In this document: positions 44,939 through 54,235 of the stretch, in pieces
How the letters are laid out: each line of letters begins with the position of its first letter
Position numbering within the stretch: the first letter of the stretch is position 1
DNA from: Oceanisphaera pacifica
Lineage (GTDB): Bacteria; Pseudomonadota; Gammaproteobacteria; Enterobacterales; Aeromonadaceae
Assembly (NCBI RefSeq): GCF_017498065.1
Contig: NZ_JAGDFX010000010.1
Location: forward strand, 62,001 to 126,000
DNA length: 64,000 bases
Reading direction: 5' to 3'
The notes under the pieces: model-generated
Database searches by the model: none
What the model saw: only the letters and a program-made list of their open reading frames with translations
Told to the model about the DNA's origin: nothing
Program-made: the position numbers and the translations under genes

Positions 44939-45052
44939 CACGTTATGGGTTTTCTGGTTATTAACCACCCTCACTAAGTGGGACCAGTAACCATTACTTA
45001 TGGATTAACAATAAATGGTGCCGAGAGCACCTCAGATGAATGGATACCGATT

Positions 45053-46831
45053 ATGGCTAAAATGAAAGCAATCGAGGCAGTTGCCAAAATCCTTGAGCTG
45101 GAAGGTGTAACAAAAGCCTTTGGCGTTCCCGGCGCCGCTATTAACCCTTTCTACTCCGCATTGCGCGGCTTGGGTTCTATTGAGCACGTGTTGGCTCGCC
45201 ACGTTGAAGGCGCGTCACACATGGCAGAAGGCTACACCCGCTCCAACCCTGGCAACATTGGTATTTGTATTGGTACTTCTGGCCCAGCCGGTACCGATAT
45301 GATCACCGGTTTGTACTCAGCCATGGCTGACTCGATTCCAATTTTGTGCATCACGGGTCAAGCACCACGTGCACGCATGCACAAAGAAGACTTCCAAGCT
45401 GTAGACATTGAGTCTATCGCTAAGCCTGTAACTAAGTGGGCTTCTACCGTTCTTGAGCCAGCTCAATTGATCGGTGCTTTCCAAAAAGCATTCCACATTA
45501 TGCGTTCAGATCGTCCGGGTCCTGTATTACTTGACCTACCGTTTGACGTACAAATGGCAGAAATTGAATTTGACGCTGAAGCTTACCAGCCAATGACGGC
45601 TTATAAGCCTACTGCTAACCGCGTACAAATTGAAAAAGCCCTGACCATGTTAAATGAGTCAGAGAAGCCATTATTGGTTTCTGGTGGTGGTGTTATTAAC
45701 GCCAACGCAGACAAGCAACTGACTGAGTTTGCTGAGCTGGTAAACGTACCAGTCATCCCAACACTGATGGGCTGGGGTACTATCCCAGACGATCACGAGC
45801 TAATGGCAGGTATGTGTGGTCTACAGACTTCACACCGCTACGGTAACGCTAACGTACTAGCATCTGACTTTGTGTTGGGTATTGGTAACCGTTTTGCTAA
45901 CCGCCACACTGGTTCTATTGATGTTTACACTAAAGGCCGTAAATTCGTCCACGTAGACATTGAGCCGACTCAAATTGGTCGCGTATTTGGCCCAGACTTG
46001 GGTATCGTATCTGACGCAGGCGCCGCTTTAGACTTGTTCTTAGAAGTTGCTAAAGAGTGGAAAGCAGCAGGCAAGCTGAAAGACCGCAGCGCTTGGGTTG
46101 CTGAGTGTACTGAGCGCAAGCGCACCATGCAGCGTAAGACCAACTTCGATAACACGCCAGTTAAACCACAGCGTGTTTACCAAGAAATGAACAAGGTGTT
46201 TGGTCGCGATACCACTTATGTATCTACCATTGGCTTGTCACAAATTGCTGCAGCCCAGTTCTTGCACGTATACAGCGCACGTAACTGGATCAACTGTGGT
46301 CAAGCCGGCCCTCTGGGTTGGACTATTCCTGCCGCTCTGGGTGTGGTTGCAGCTGATAGCTCACGTAACGTTGTGGCTATTTCTGGTGACTACGACTTCC
46401 AGTTCATGGTTGAAGAATTGGCCGTTGGTGCACAGTTTAAACTGCCGTACATCCACGTACTGGTAAACAACTCTTACTTAGGTCTGATCCGTCAAGCACA
46501 GCGTGGCTTCGACATGGACTTCTGTGTTCAGTTGTCGTTCGAAAACATCAACTCTCCTGAGCTAGGTGAGTACGGTGTGGATCACGTTAAAGTGGTTGAA
46601 GGCCTGGGTTGTAAAGCAATCCGCGTATTCAAGCCTGAAGATATCGCACCTGCACTGGAACAAGCTAAGAAGCTAATGGCTGAATTCTCTGTACCAGTGG
46701 TTGTTGAAGTGATTCTTGAGCGTGTGACCAACGTTTCTATGGGCGTTGAAATTGACGCAGTTAACGAGTTTGAAGAACTTGCAGAAAAAGGCCAAGATGC
46801 CCCAACTGCAACTATCTCAATGCTTGATTAA
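45053..46831 (+). CDS. gcl: Glyoxylate carboligase
   Basis: Gcl condenses two glyoxylate molecules to tartronate semialdehyde and CO2 using ThDP and FAD. The 592-residue product is collinear with the E. coli enzyme: [15 protein letters not shown], then [16 protein letters not shown], where Val51 replaces the catalytic glutamate of other ThDP enzymes, a hallmark of Gcl. [20 protein letters not shown] and the ThDP-Mg block [19 protein letters not shown] with [11 protein letters not shown] follow. ATG 45053 matches MAKM of E. coli; the open frame extends 25 codons upstream without homology. Codon choice (CTG, GGT, CGT, AAC) looks more optimised than in neighbours. First gene of the glyoxylate operon. 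Confidence 0.96.
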   Translation: MAKMKAIEAVAKILELEGVTKAFGVPGAAINPFYSALRGLGSIEHVLARHVEGASHMAEGYTRSNPGNIGICIGTSGPAGTDMITGLYSAMADSIPILCITGQAPRARMHKEDFQAVDIESIAKPVTKWASTVLEPAQLIGAFQKAFHIMRSDRPGPVLLDLPFDVQMAEIEFDAEAYQPMTAYKPTANRVQIEKALTMLNESEKPLLVSGGGVINANADKQLTEFAELVNVPVIPTLMGWGTIPDDHELMAGMCGLQTSHRYGNANVLASDFVLGIGNRFANRHTGSIDVYTKGRKFVHVDIEPTQIGRVFGPDLGIVSDAGAALDLFLEVAKEWKAAGKLKDRSAWVAECTERKRTMQRKTNFDNTPVKPQRVYQEMNKVFGRDTTYVSTIGLSQIAAAQFLHVYSARNWINCGQAGPLGWTIPAALGVVAADSSRNVVAISGDYDFQFMVEELAVGAQFKLPYIHVLVNNSYLGLIRQAQRGFDMDFCVQLSFENINSPELGEYGVDHVKVVEGLGCKAIRVFKPEDIAPALEQAKKLMAEFSVPVVVEVILERVTNVSMGVEIDAVNEFEELAEKGQDAPTATISMLD

Positions 46832-46842
46832 TTAAAACGCTA

Positions 46843-46870
46843 AAGCCCAGCTATTTGGCTGGGCTTCCTT
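46843..46870 (+). terminator. Hairpin in the gcl-hyi gap
   Basis: AAGCCCAGC (46843-46851) pairs with GCTGGGCTT (46858-46866), followed by CCTTTT. The weak T tract suggests partial termination or RNA stabilisation, lowering hyi and glxR expression relative to gcl. Confidence 0.5.
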
Positions 46871-46898
46871 TTGCCCCCAATCAAAGAAGGACATTGTT

Positions 46899-47684
46899 AT
46901 GCCAAAATTAGCTGCCAACTTGTCTATGCTGTTTACCGAAGTGGACTTTATGGACCGCTTTGAATCTGCTGCAAAAGCTGGCTTTAAGGGTGTTGAATAT
47001 TTATTCCCTTATGCTGAAACCGCACAAGACATTAAAGCCAAACTAGACGCTAATGGTCTGACCCAGGTGTTATTTAACCTGCCAGCCGGTGACTGGGCAG
47101 GCGGCGAGCGCGGCATTGCTTGCCATCCAGATCGGGTTGAAGAGTTTAAAGCCGGTGTTGATCAGGCTATCGAATACGCCAAAGTATTGGGTAACAGCCA
47201 AGTAAACTGCTTGGCGGGTATTCAGCCAGCAGGCGTATCTTATGACGACGCAGAAGCCACTTTTGTTGCTAACTTAAAGTTTGCTGTTGAGAAGTTAGAA
47301 GCAGCAGGCATCAAGCTGGTGATGGAAGCGATTAACACTATCGATATTCCTGGCTTCTTCCTGAACAACACAGCTCAAGCTCAGTCTATCCGCGAAAAAG
47401 TGGGTAGCGATAACTTGTACCTGCAATATGATATTTATCACATGCAGATCATGGAAGGCGACTTAGCTCGTACTATTAAAAACAACCTAGGCAACATCAA
47501 CCACGTTCAGTTGGCTGATAATCCTGGTCGTAACGAGCCAGGCACAGGCGAAATCAACTACGAGTTCTTGTTCAAGTACTTGGACGAAGTTGGCTTTGAC
47601 GGTTGGATTGGTTGCGAATATAAGCCAGCCACCACCACAGAAGCAGGTTTGACTTGGTTGAAGAACTACTCAAGCCTGAACTAA
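46899..47684 (+). CDS. hyi: Hydroxypyruvate isomerase
   Basis: Hyi interconverts hydroxypyruvate and tartronate semialdehyde. The 261-residue TIM-barrel protein has the family blocks NLSMLFTEVDFMDRFESAAKAGFKGVE, FNLPAGDWAGGERGIACHPDR, the metal ligands in KLVMEAINTIDIPGFFLNN and YDIYHMQIMEGDL, and GCEYKPATTTEAGLTWL (each quoted in part). It is nearly the same length as E. coli Hyi (258). AAAGAAGG precedes ATG. It lies between gcl and glxR in the standard order. Confidence 0.95.
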   Translation: MPKLAANLSMLFTEVDFMDRFESAAKAGFKGVEYLFPYAETAQDIKAKLDANGLTQVLFNLPAGDWAGGERGIACHPDRVEEFKAGVDQAIEYAKVLGNSQVNCLAGIQPAGVSYDDAEATFVANLKFAVEKLEAAGIKLVMEAINTIDIPGFFLNNTAQAQSIREKVGSDNLYLQYDIYHMQIMEGDLARTIKNNLGNINHVQLADNPGRNEPGTGEINYEFLFKYLDEVGFDGWIGCEYKPATTTEAGLTWLKNYSSLN

Positions 47685-47693
47685 ATCCGGACT

Positions 47694-47760
47694 ATGCTGC
47701 GAATGCAGCATTGATATATCTTAAAGGTCGCAGGTGTAACACCCAGTGGATCGCACCTGC
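47694..47760 (+). repeat. Two hairpins in the hyi-glxR gap
   Basis: ATGCTGC-GAAT-GCAGCAT (47694-47711) and GCAGGTG (47730-47736) with CACCTGC (47754-47760). Neither has a T run, so they are probably mRNA-processing or stability elements in the operon transcript. Confidence 0.5.
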
Positions 47761-47790
47761 TGTCCCCACAAGCTAAAAAAGGAACATACG

Positions 47791-48678
47791 ATGAAAATAG
47801 GTTTTATCGGTACCGGTATCATGGGTAAGCCCATGGCTGAGAACTTGCAAAAAGCAGGTTACACTCTGTATTTCTCTGAGCACTTCAACAAAGCTCCAGC
47901 CGACCTAGTTGGCGATAAAGGAATTGCACTAGCGACGCCTAAAGCGGTAGCAGAAGCTGCTGACGTTATCATCACTATGGTACCTGATACCCCACAGGTT
48001 GAAGACGTACTGTTTGGTGATAACGGCGTAGCCGAAGGTCTGTCTGCTGGCAAAATCGTAGTAGATATGTCTTCTATCTCGCCAATTGCGACTAAAGAAA
48101 TTGCTAAGCGCGTTAACGAAACAGGCGCAGACTACTTAGACGCGCCAGTATCTGGCGGCGAAGTAGGTGCAATTAATGCAACCCTAACCATCATGGTTGG
48201 TGGCGAGCAGTCAGTATTTGACAAGATCAACCCATTGTTCGAAATCATGGGTAAGAACATCACTTTGGTTGGTGGTAACGGTGACGGTCAAACGACTAAA
48301 GTTGCAAACCAAATCATTGTTGCATTGAACATTGAAGCTGTTGCAGAAGCATTGGTATTTGCTTCTAAAGCCGGTGCCGATCCTGCCAAGGTGCGTGAAG
48401 CACTAATGGGCGGTTTCGCTTCTTCTAAGATCTTAGAAGTGCACGGTGAGCGTATGGTTAAGGGTACTTTCGACCCAGGTTTCCGTATTGCTTTACACCA
48501 GAAAGATCTGAACTTGGCACTGACTGGTGCTCGCGAATTAGGTGTTTCTCTACCTAACACTGCTGGCGCACAAGAGTTGTTCAACACTTGTAACGCACTA
48601 GACGGTGCTGGTTGGGACCACTCAGGTATGATAAAAGCACTTGAGCACCTAGCTAACCACAACATTCGTGGTGAGTGA
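47791..48678 (+). CDS. glxR: Tartronate semialdehyde reductase
   Basis: The 295-residue beta-hydroxyacid dehydrogenase reduces tartronate semialdehyde to D-glycerate with NAD(P)H. Features: Rossmann motif MKIGFIGTGIMGKPMAENL, the substrate motif DYLDAPVSGGEVGAINATL around residues 117-135, and the catalytic lysine in GQTTKVANQIIVALNIEAV (about residue 170). ATG 47791 with AAAGGAAC upstream is chosen over an earlier open frame. It is the last gene of gcl-hyi-glxR; no glycerate kinase follows, so D-glycerate must be phosphorylated by a kinase encoded elsewhere. Confidence 0.95.
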   Translation: MKIGFIGTGIMGKPMAENLQKAGYTLYFSEHFNKAPADLVGDKGIALATPKAVAEAADVIITMVPDTPQVEDVLFGDNGVAEGLSAGKIVVDMSSISPIATKEIAKRVNETGADYLDAPVSGGEVGAINATLTIMVGGEQSVFDKINPLFEIMGKNITLVGGNGDGQTTKVANQIIVALNIEAVAEALVFASKAGADPAKVREALMGGFASSKILEVHGERMVKGTFDPGFRIALHQKDLNLALTGARELGVSLPNTAGAQELFNTCNALDGAGWDHSGMIKALEHLANHNIRGE

Positions 48679-49484
48679 TAATGTTGTTTGCCTGCTGATT
48701 AGCAAATAATGGCGGGCAATTAAAAATTAGGGCAGACAAAGATAAATACGAGCTTTCACTCAGGGGGCTTTGTGTAAGATCTAACTTATTCTTCGTACTG
48801 CCCTGCCTTTGAAAACATAGCTGTCAGCTAAAAAATGAGCTGAGACCCTTCACGATTCACCCCTCTGCTTTATTCTTCTTTAACTATCTCAAAGCCAACG
48901 CCCTACGCTGCCCGTTAAACACAAACACCACCCTTGTAGAGGCCATCTTTAGTCGGCCGGTTTTGCGTAGCGAAACGTACTTTGTCGTCCACGCTTTATA
49001 CCAATCTGGGAAAATAACTGGTCTGTTTTTGTTTGTATAAAAAGTCGAACAAAGGGTCTACTCCCCTATGCCGCGAAGCCGCCTGTGAATGGGGGTTAGC
49101 AGGCAGCTCGGTGCTTCAAGAGAGGTAACAGAGTTGACTTCCACAAGACAGTGACAATGCCAGGGATGGCATTTCCCGAGCCCCCATGGATAGGTTTATG
49201 GCGTGTCGTGGAGGGTGACTCAGCTTCCTCCATGATTCAGGTTCTCAATAAAATAAATATTTAATGTATTTGGTATCACATTCAGATATATAGCCTTGGT
49301 TACATAACCAAAAGCAAATGTTACCGATAAGTTGACTAATCGTTAACAAAGATGTATTAATACTCACAGGTCAGCGCGATATAGGAACTAGAGTCGCTGA
49401 TATATAGGTTAAGGGTAATAATTTTTAACAGCACTCTTAATATTAAATAGACTTATTGCTGTGCTTTGATGCAGGGAAAATACC
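48679..49484. repeat. 806-base mosaic repeat spacer between glxR and the YfcC gene
   Basis: Contents in order: a long-range AGGGCAG (about 48729)/CTGCCCT (about 48799) pairing; an AGCTGTCAGCTAAAAA unit (48817-48840); GACCCTTCACG, also seen at 57727; an AAACACAAACACCACCCTT module (48915-48936); a TGTAGAGGCC...GGCCGGTTTTGCG module (48934-48973); and a long element starting TTTATACCAATC (48995) with GTCGAACAAAGGG (49044-49056), running to about 49245. The last 240 bases are AT-rich promoter-like DNA. No gene is apparent. Confidence 0.65.
48995..49245 (+). repeat. Long dispersed element, copy 1
   Basis: It starts TTTATACCAATC and shows GTCGAACAAAGGG 37 bases later and CCATGGAT near its end. The same blocks occur in the same order and with nearly the same spacing, inverted, at about 63600-63844. 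No open frame or transposase was seen, so it is a MITE-like or structured non-coding repeat. Confidence 0.55.
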
Positions 49485-50939
49485 ATGACGATACCAACTT
49501 CTCAGATAGATCGGCAATCGATCGATTCCACCCAGAAACGCAAAAAATCATTCGAAATGCCCCATATCTATGTGATCTTGTTTGTGTTCATCGCCATTGC
49601 TGCCTTGCTTACCTATATTGTGCCTGCTGGCCAATACGATCGCGTACCCGGCCCTAACGGCCGTACCACTATTGACCCCAACTCTTATCAAGTCGTTGAG
49701 TCAACCCCTGTCAGCCCAGTCGACTTTATGCTTGCCATTCCAAAAGGACTGATGGATGCAGGCACAGTGGTATTTTTTACTTTCATGATAGGCGGTATGT
49801 TTATGGTACTACGCCGCACTGGTATCATCGAAATAGGAGTAGATAAACTCACCCGCCGCTTTGCCAGTAACACTATAGTAATTATTCCGGTCTTAATGAC
49901 TACATTCGCAGTCATCGCCACGCTAATCGGCACCCAAGAGCTTGCCTTGGTATATGTGCCCGTGATATTACCGTTAATGATAGCCCTACGTTTTGATTCA
50001 ATTACCGCAGCGGGTGTCGCACTCGTTGCTACTACTGCAGGCTTTGCCACAGGCATACTTAACCCCATTAATACAGGGCTAGGTCAGCAGCTCGCCGACT
50101 TGCCTGTTTACTCTGGTATGTTATTGCGTGCTGGGGCTTTTGTACTTATATTGCTGGTTGGTATTTTCTATGTCACCCGCTATGCACTCAAAGTACGCAG
50201 TAACCCAACACTCAGCCTGATGGGTGACGATACCAAAGAGCAAGCAAAGCGTGACCGCTATCTAAACAGCCCCAGTGAAAAATCGCTTGTCGCCACCACG
50301 CGCCAAAAGTGGGCCTCTCTCGCTACCTTCGGCTTCTTCATCCTACTGGTATGGGGAGTAATGACTCGCGGTTGGTTCATGATGGAGATGGCAGGACTAT
50401 TTGTTATCATGGGGATAGTGGTGGGTCTGATTGCTGGCCTTAAAACTGACGATATCAGTGAAGGTTTTAACGAGGGCTTTCGTGACGTCTTGGTTGGCGC
50501 CATGATCTGTGGCATTGCGCGTGCAGTAGCTGTAGTGTTAGAAGATGGTCAGGTTATGGATACGCTAGTGTATGCCCTAGGGAATCTAGTAGGTGGTTTT
50601 CCTGCCATATTTTCAGCAATTGGTATGTTCTTCGCCCAGCTCGGCTTCAATTTTGTTATTCCATCCGGTAGTGGCCAAGCACTGGTGACAATGCCGATTA
50701 TGGCTCCTTTGGCAGACCTAGTCGGTGTTACCCGCCAGACTGCTGTACTGGCTTATCAATTAGGTGATGGCTTAGGTAATATTCTGTACCCAACTTCAGG
50801 TTATTTCATGGCTACCCTCGCTCTGGCTGGTGTGTCTTGGAATAAGTGGGTTAAATTCTTTCTGCCGCTGTTTGCTGTCTGGATTACCATTGCAATGGCT
50901 TTTTTGATCTTTGCTCAAGCCACCCAATGGGTTGGTTAA
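49485..50939 (+). CDS. YfcC/DcuC-family membrane carrier
   Basis: The 484-residue protein has about 12 transmembrane segments and the C4-dicarboxylate/basic amino acid antiporter-like signature: PHIYVILFVFIAIAALLTYI near the N-terminus, YIVPAGQYDR, ATTAGFATGILNPINTGLGQ, and NFVIPSGSGQALVTMPIMAP. The family includes E. coli YfcC and YgeA-linked carriers; substrates proposed for it include arginine, ornithine and related compounds. It lies upstream of the polyamine genes, with a decayed insertion element in between. Substrate unproven. Confidence 0.82.
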   Translation: MTIPTSQIDRQSIDSTQKRKKSFEMPHIYVILFVFIAIAALLTYIVPAGQYDRVPGPNGRTTIDPNSYQVVESTPVSPVDFMLAIPKGLMDAGTVVFFTFMIGGMFMVLRRTGIIEIGVDKLTRRFASNTIVIIPVLMTTFAVIATLIGTQELALVYVPVILPLMIALRFDSITAAGVALVATTAGFATGILNPINTGLGQQLADLPVYSGMLLRAGAFVLILLVGIFYVTRYALKVRSNPTLSLMGDDTKEQAKRDRYLNSPSEKSLVATTRQKWASLATFGFFILLVWGVMTRGWFMMEMAGLFVIMGIVVGLIAGLKTDDISEGFNEGFRDVLVGAMICGIARAVAVVLEDGQVMDTLVYALGNLVGGFPAIFSAIGMFFAQLGFNFVIPSGSGQALVTMPIMAPLADLVGVTRQTAVLAYQLGDGLGNILYPTSGYFMATLALAGVSWNKWVKFFLPLFAVWITIAMAFLIFAQATQWVG

Positions 50940-50955
50940 CAAGTCTTTATAGTTC

Positions 50956-51376
50956 AAAAGGCCTCCTGCGGGATAACACCATTCAGTTAAGCGTGTTTCA
51001 ACTGAATTGTGTACCGAGTCTTTGATACCTGAACGGCCTTTCTCTTGGCCGTTTTCTTTTTCAGGCAAAATATATCGCCTCACTCGCTCGCGCATGGCCC
51101 TCAGCTTTTTGGGAATAGTGCCGCGCAAGCAATGCGGCTGCTCTCCACAGTACCAAGTTGTAGACCAATAATACCCACAACTCCTATGTGGCTCCCTCAA
51201 CCGACTGACTACGCAATAAAATAGTGCCCGCTAACATTCGATGTTTAATTTCACCATAACTATTCTCAACTTCCTAATACCATGTGGTGGTGAGGGTATT
51301 CTGACGCCGTATAATAATCGGTCAATCGATCGCCAAATTTCTTAACTGATCGTTGTTACCTTGCGGGAGGCTTTTT
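50956..51376 (-). mobile_element. Decayed IS4-family element with 36-base terminal inverted repeats
   Basis: The left end (50956-50991) and right end (51341-51376, inverted) agree at 28 of 36 positions, both ending CAGTTAAG toward the inside and carrying GCCTCC near the outside. Between them, the minus strand encodes fragments of an IS4-type transposase C-terminus in two frames. The element is internally deleted to about 421 bases and cannot transpose by itself. Confidence 0.7.
51000..51310 (-). pseudogene. IS4-family transposase remnant
   Basis: Reading the minus strand, one frame gives ENSYGEIKHRMLAGTILLRS, then QSVEGAT, a stop and ELWVLLVYNLV. The other gives GTIPKKLRAMRERVRRYILP. These match the usual C-terminal order of IS4 transposases: (W)EIE.gYgEIK...LRS, (E)LW..LL.YNL and PK.LR...R..LP. 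A frameshift between the two blocks and several stops show decay; the N-terminal catalytic part is absent. Confidence 0.65.
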
Positions 51377-51540
51377 GAGTGGTCAACTGCTAGACCAAAC
51401 ACACTTTTATATAACCATTTAGAACAAAAAAATACAGGACTTTTTCTCGAAGCCTTACCTTGTTTCCACTATAATCGTGCGCTTAAAAATTCCCCTGCTC
51501 TTGCCGAATGGGTAAGCCGCACCAATAAGGTATAACTGCA
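51377..51540 (+). promoter_or_regulatory. Promoter region of the polyamine genes
   Basis: A TATAAT -10 box (about 51471-51476, in CCACTATAATCG) follows a TTGTTT -35 candidate at a somewhat short distance. The transcript would start near 51483 and serve the GTG start at 51541, which lacks a strong ribosome site. Confidence 0.4.
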
Positions 51541-52644
51541 GTGATTAAAACGCCGTACTATCTCGTCGATAAAGCCGCATTGTTGCGCAATATGGAAAAG
51601 ATTGCCTATGTACGTAAACACTCAGGCGCCAAGGCCTTGCTGGCTCTAAAATGCTTCGCCACTTGGTCGGTATTTGACTTAATGAGTCAATATATGGATG
51701 GCACAACCTCCTCTTCACTCAACGAAGTTAAGCTTGGCAAGCTCAAATTTGGTGGCGAAACCCATGCCTACAGCGTGGCATATGGCGACGACGAAATGTC
51801 TGAAGTATTGGCTCACAGTGATAAAGTCATTTTCAATTCTATTGGCCAGCTTACTCGCTTTAGTGAACAGTCAGCTCAGCATGTACGCGGGTTACGCTTA
51901 AACCCTGGCGTATCGAGTTCAGCATTTTTAATTGCAGATCCATCACGCCCTTTTAGCCGCTTAGGTGAGTGGGATGTCAGTAAGATCGCAGATGTTATCG
52001 ACAAGATCTCTGGTTTTATGATCCATAATAACTGCGAGAATAATGATTTTTCACTCTTTGACCAAATGCTAAAAGAGATAGAAACTAAATTTGGCAGTGT
52101 ATTAAGTCACCCGAATATCAACTGGGTTAGCTTAGGTGGCGGCATTCATTTTACTGGCCAAGACTATCCGTTGGATCTCTTTTGCGCACGCCTTAAAGCC
52201 TTTAGTGAGCGCTATGGCGTGCAGCTATATCTTGAGCCAGGCGAAGCCGCCATTACTATGTCGACCTCGCTAGAAGTAACAGTGCTCGACACCCTAAGTA
52301 ACGGCAAGCAGCTAGCCATTGTCGACAGCTCTATTGAAGCGCATATGCTAGATTTGCTGATTTATCGTGAGACCGCAAAAATGGAACCTAACACGGGTGA
52401 GCATGAGTACATGGTGTGCGGTAAATCTTGCTTGGCTGGGGATATTTTTGGCGAGTTTCGCTTTAAACAACCGCTAGCAGTAGGCGACCGATTATCATTT
52501 ATCGACGCTGCAGGTTATACCATGGTAAAGAAAAATTGGTTTAATGGCGTCAATATGCCCGCCATTGCAATACGGCAACTCGATGGCAGCATAGAGTTGG
52601 TTAAAGAATTTGGTTTCGACGATTTTGTAAACAGCCTCTCTTGA
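51541..52644 (+). CDS. nspC: Carboxy(nor)spermidine decarboxylase
   Basis: This PLP enzyme decarboxylates carboxyspermidine or carboxynorspermidine to the triamine. The 367-residue product aligns with Vibrio NspC along its length: KTPYYLVDKAALLRNM, the PLP lysine in LLALKCFATWSVFD (Lys37), DGTTSSSLNEVKLG, LRLNPGVS, WVSLGGGIHFTGQDYP, YLEPGEA, SCLAGDIFGEFRF and MVKKNWFNG. GTG is used as start. It is followed 54 bases later by the carboxy(nor)spermidine dehydrogenase gene, the reverse of the Vibrio order. No diaminobutyrate aminotransferase/decarboxylase fusion is present nearby, so spermidine from putrescine is the likelier product. Confidence 0.93.
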   Translation: MIKTPYYLVDKAALLRNMEKIAYVRKHSGAKALLALKCFATWSVFDLMSQYMDGTTSSSLNEVKLGKLKFGGETHAYSVAYGDDEMSEVLAHSDKVIFNSIGQLTRFSEQSAQHVRGLRLNPGVSSSAFLIADPSRPFSRLGEWDVSKIADVIDKISGFMIHNNCENNDFSLFDQMLKEIETKFGSVLSHPNINWVSLGGGIHFTGQDYPLDLFCARLKAFSERYGVQLYLEPGEAAITMSTSLEVTVLDTLSNGKQLAIVDSSIEAHMLDLLIYRETAKMEPNTGEHEYMVCGKSCLAGDIFGEFRFKQPLAVGDRLSFIDAAGYTMVKKNWFNGVNMPAIAIRQLDGSIELVKEFGFDDFVNSLS

Positions 52645-52698
52645 GGCATTAGCTCACCCAACTATCGCATTCTTGCTGCGATAACAGGATATATATTG

Positions 52699-53940
52699 AT
52701 GAAAAGAAACGTTCTAATTATTGGTGCTGGTGGCGTTGCTCAAGTTGTTGCACATAAATGTGCACAGCATAATGATGTATTGGGTAATATCCACATTGCT
52801 TCACGTACGGTAGAAAAGTGTCAGCAAATTGTTGAAAGTGTACGGGAAAAAGGCAGTTTAAAGACTGCTGGTGAATTGCAAGCTCACGCATTAGATGCGC
52901 TAGATATAGCAGCAACAAAGGCGTTAATTGACAATACACAATCGCAAATAGTGATCAATGTTGGTTCTCCTTTCATTAATATGTCGGTACTAGAAGCTTG
53001 TATCCAAATGGGCGCTGCTTATCTCGATACTGCTATTCATGAAGATCCAGAAAAAATCTGTGAAACCCCACCTTGGTACGCAAACTACGAATGGAAGCGC
53101 AAACAGCGCTGTGCCGATAACAACATTACCGCCATTCTAGGTGTGGGCTTCGATCCTGGCATGGTTAATGCCTATGCCGCTGCTGCAGTAAAGGAAGACT
53201 ACTTTGATAGCGTTGACTCTATCGATATCATTGATATTAACGCTGGCAGTCATGGCCATTACTTTGCGACTAACTTTGATCCAGAAATTAATTTCCGTGA
53301 GTTTACCGGCCGCGTTTGGTCTTGGCAGAACCGCGAATGGGTTAAAAATAAGATGTTTGAAGTGAAGCGTACCGATGACTTACCCGTGGTAGGCAGCCAA
53401 ACCAGTTATATGACAGGCCACGACGAAATTCACTCGCTATCACGTAACCTAGATGTACCCAATATTCGCTTTTGGATGGGCTTTGGTGAGCATTATATTA
53501 ACGTATTCACCGTGCTTAATAGCTTAGGCTTATTATCTGAGCAGCCCGTTAAAACCGCCGAAGGCCTAGAAGTTGTTCCACTTAAGGTAGTTAAAGCCAT
53601 ACTACCCGACCCTTCTTCACTCGCTCCTAATTACACTGGCAAAACCTGTATCGGTGATGTGGTAAAAGGGAAAAAAGATGGCCAAGATAAAGAAATATTT
53701 ATCTATAACATCAGCGATCATGAACAAGCCTATGCCGAAGTGGGCAGCCAAGGAATTTCGTATACCGCTGGTGTTCCTCCGGTCGCAGCCGCTATTTTAA
53801 TTGCAACTGGGGAGTGGGACGTATCAAAAATGGTCAACGTAGAAGAACTGTCACACCGTCCATTTATTAACTTATTAAATGACATGGGCATGCCTACCCG
53901 CATTAAAGACGAACAAGGTGATCGCCCGCTCAGCTTCTAG
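52699..53940 (+). CDS. Carboxy(nor)spermidine dehydrogenase (saccharopine dehydrogenase family)
   Basis: The 413-residue protein has the N-terminal Rossmann motif VLIIGAGGVAQVVAHKCAQH, VINVGSPFINMSVLEACIQMG, AYLDTAIHEDPEK, ILGVGFDPGMVNAYAAAA and SHGHYFATNFDPEINFREF. This is the CANSDH/CASDH subgroup rather than lysine-forming saccharopine dehydrogenase. It reductively joins aspartate semialdehyde with putrescine or 1,3-diaminopropane to give the carboxylated triamine used by the preceding decarboxylase. ATG 52699 (second of two possible starts, TTG-ATG) is preceded by AGGA. A terminator follows. Confidence 0.92.
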   Translation: MKRNVLIIGAGGVAQVVAHKCAQHNDVLGNIHIASRTVEKCQQIVESVREKGSLKTAGELQAHALDALDIAATKALIDNTQSQIVINVGSPFINMSVLEACIQMGAAYLDTAIHEDPEKICETPPWYANYEWKRKQRCADNNITAILGVGFDPGMVNAYAAAAVKEDYFDSVDSIDIIDINAGSHGHYFATNFDPEINFREFTGRVWSWQNREWVKNKMFEVKRTDDLPVVGSQTSYMTGHDEIHSLSRNLDVPNIRFWMGFGEHYINVFTVLNSLGLLSEQPVKTAEGLEVVPLKVVKAILPDPSSLAPNYTGKTCIGDVVKGKKDGQDKEIFIYNISDHEQAYAEVGSQGISYTAGVPPVAAAILIATGEWDVSKMVNVEELSHRPFINLLNDMGMPTRIKDEQGDRPLSF

Positions 53941-53977
53941 GTTTAAACGATATTATTTTTTATAAGCAACTCGCTAA

Positions 53978-54009
53978 AACAAGGCCGACTTAAGCCGGTC
54001 TTGTTTATT
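53978..54009 (+). terminator. Intrinsic terminator after the polyamine operon
   Basis: AACAAGGCCG (53978-53987) pairs with CGGTCTTGTT (53996-54005) with one G-T pair and is followed by a T-rich tract. Confidence 0.75.
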
Positions 54010-54235
54010 TCTTGACCTAAAATTAATACCATAACGACACTATTAGCGCCCTTTAGTTTTTATATAGTTGACTCTATTCTCAATATTGTAAAGTGCGAAT
54101 GCGGTATATTGTTTAATGGCGTTGATAGTACCGAAAAGAGACTTAACAAAAATCGTCATTTTATTAAATAATTTTAATGTATGATATACACTGTTATTGG
54201 CTACCTCACAGCCTTCATCATAATAAGGATATAAC

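Larger units (their letters stand above)
44550..45052. other. 503-base regulatory spacer between slyD and gcl
   Basis: The spacer contains the slyD promoter region on the minus strand and, on the plus strand, a nested palindrome followed by a good promoter for gcl (entered separately). A direct repeat links TTGACCCAGTTTTT (44854-44867) with TTGATCGTCACAGTTTTT (44911-44928). No gene was found. Confidence 0.55.

Noticed and set aside
50796-51200. 134-residue minus-strand frame near the IS remnant
   Set aside because: Only a short middle part resembles a transposase; the rest is antisense to the YfcC-family gene. It was entered as a decayed element, not a gene.
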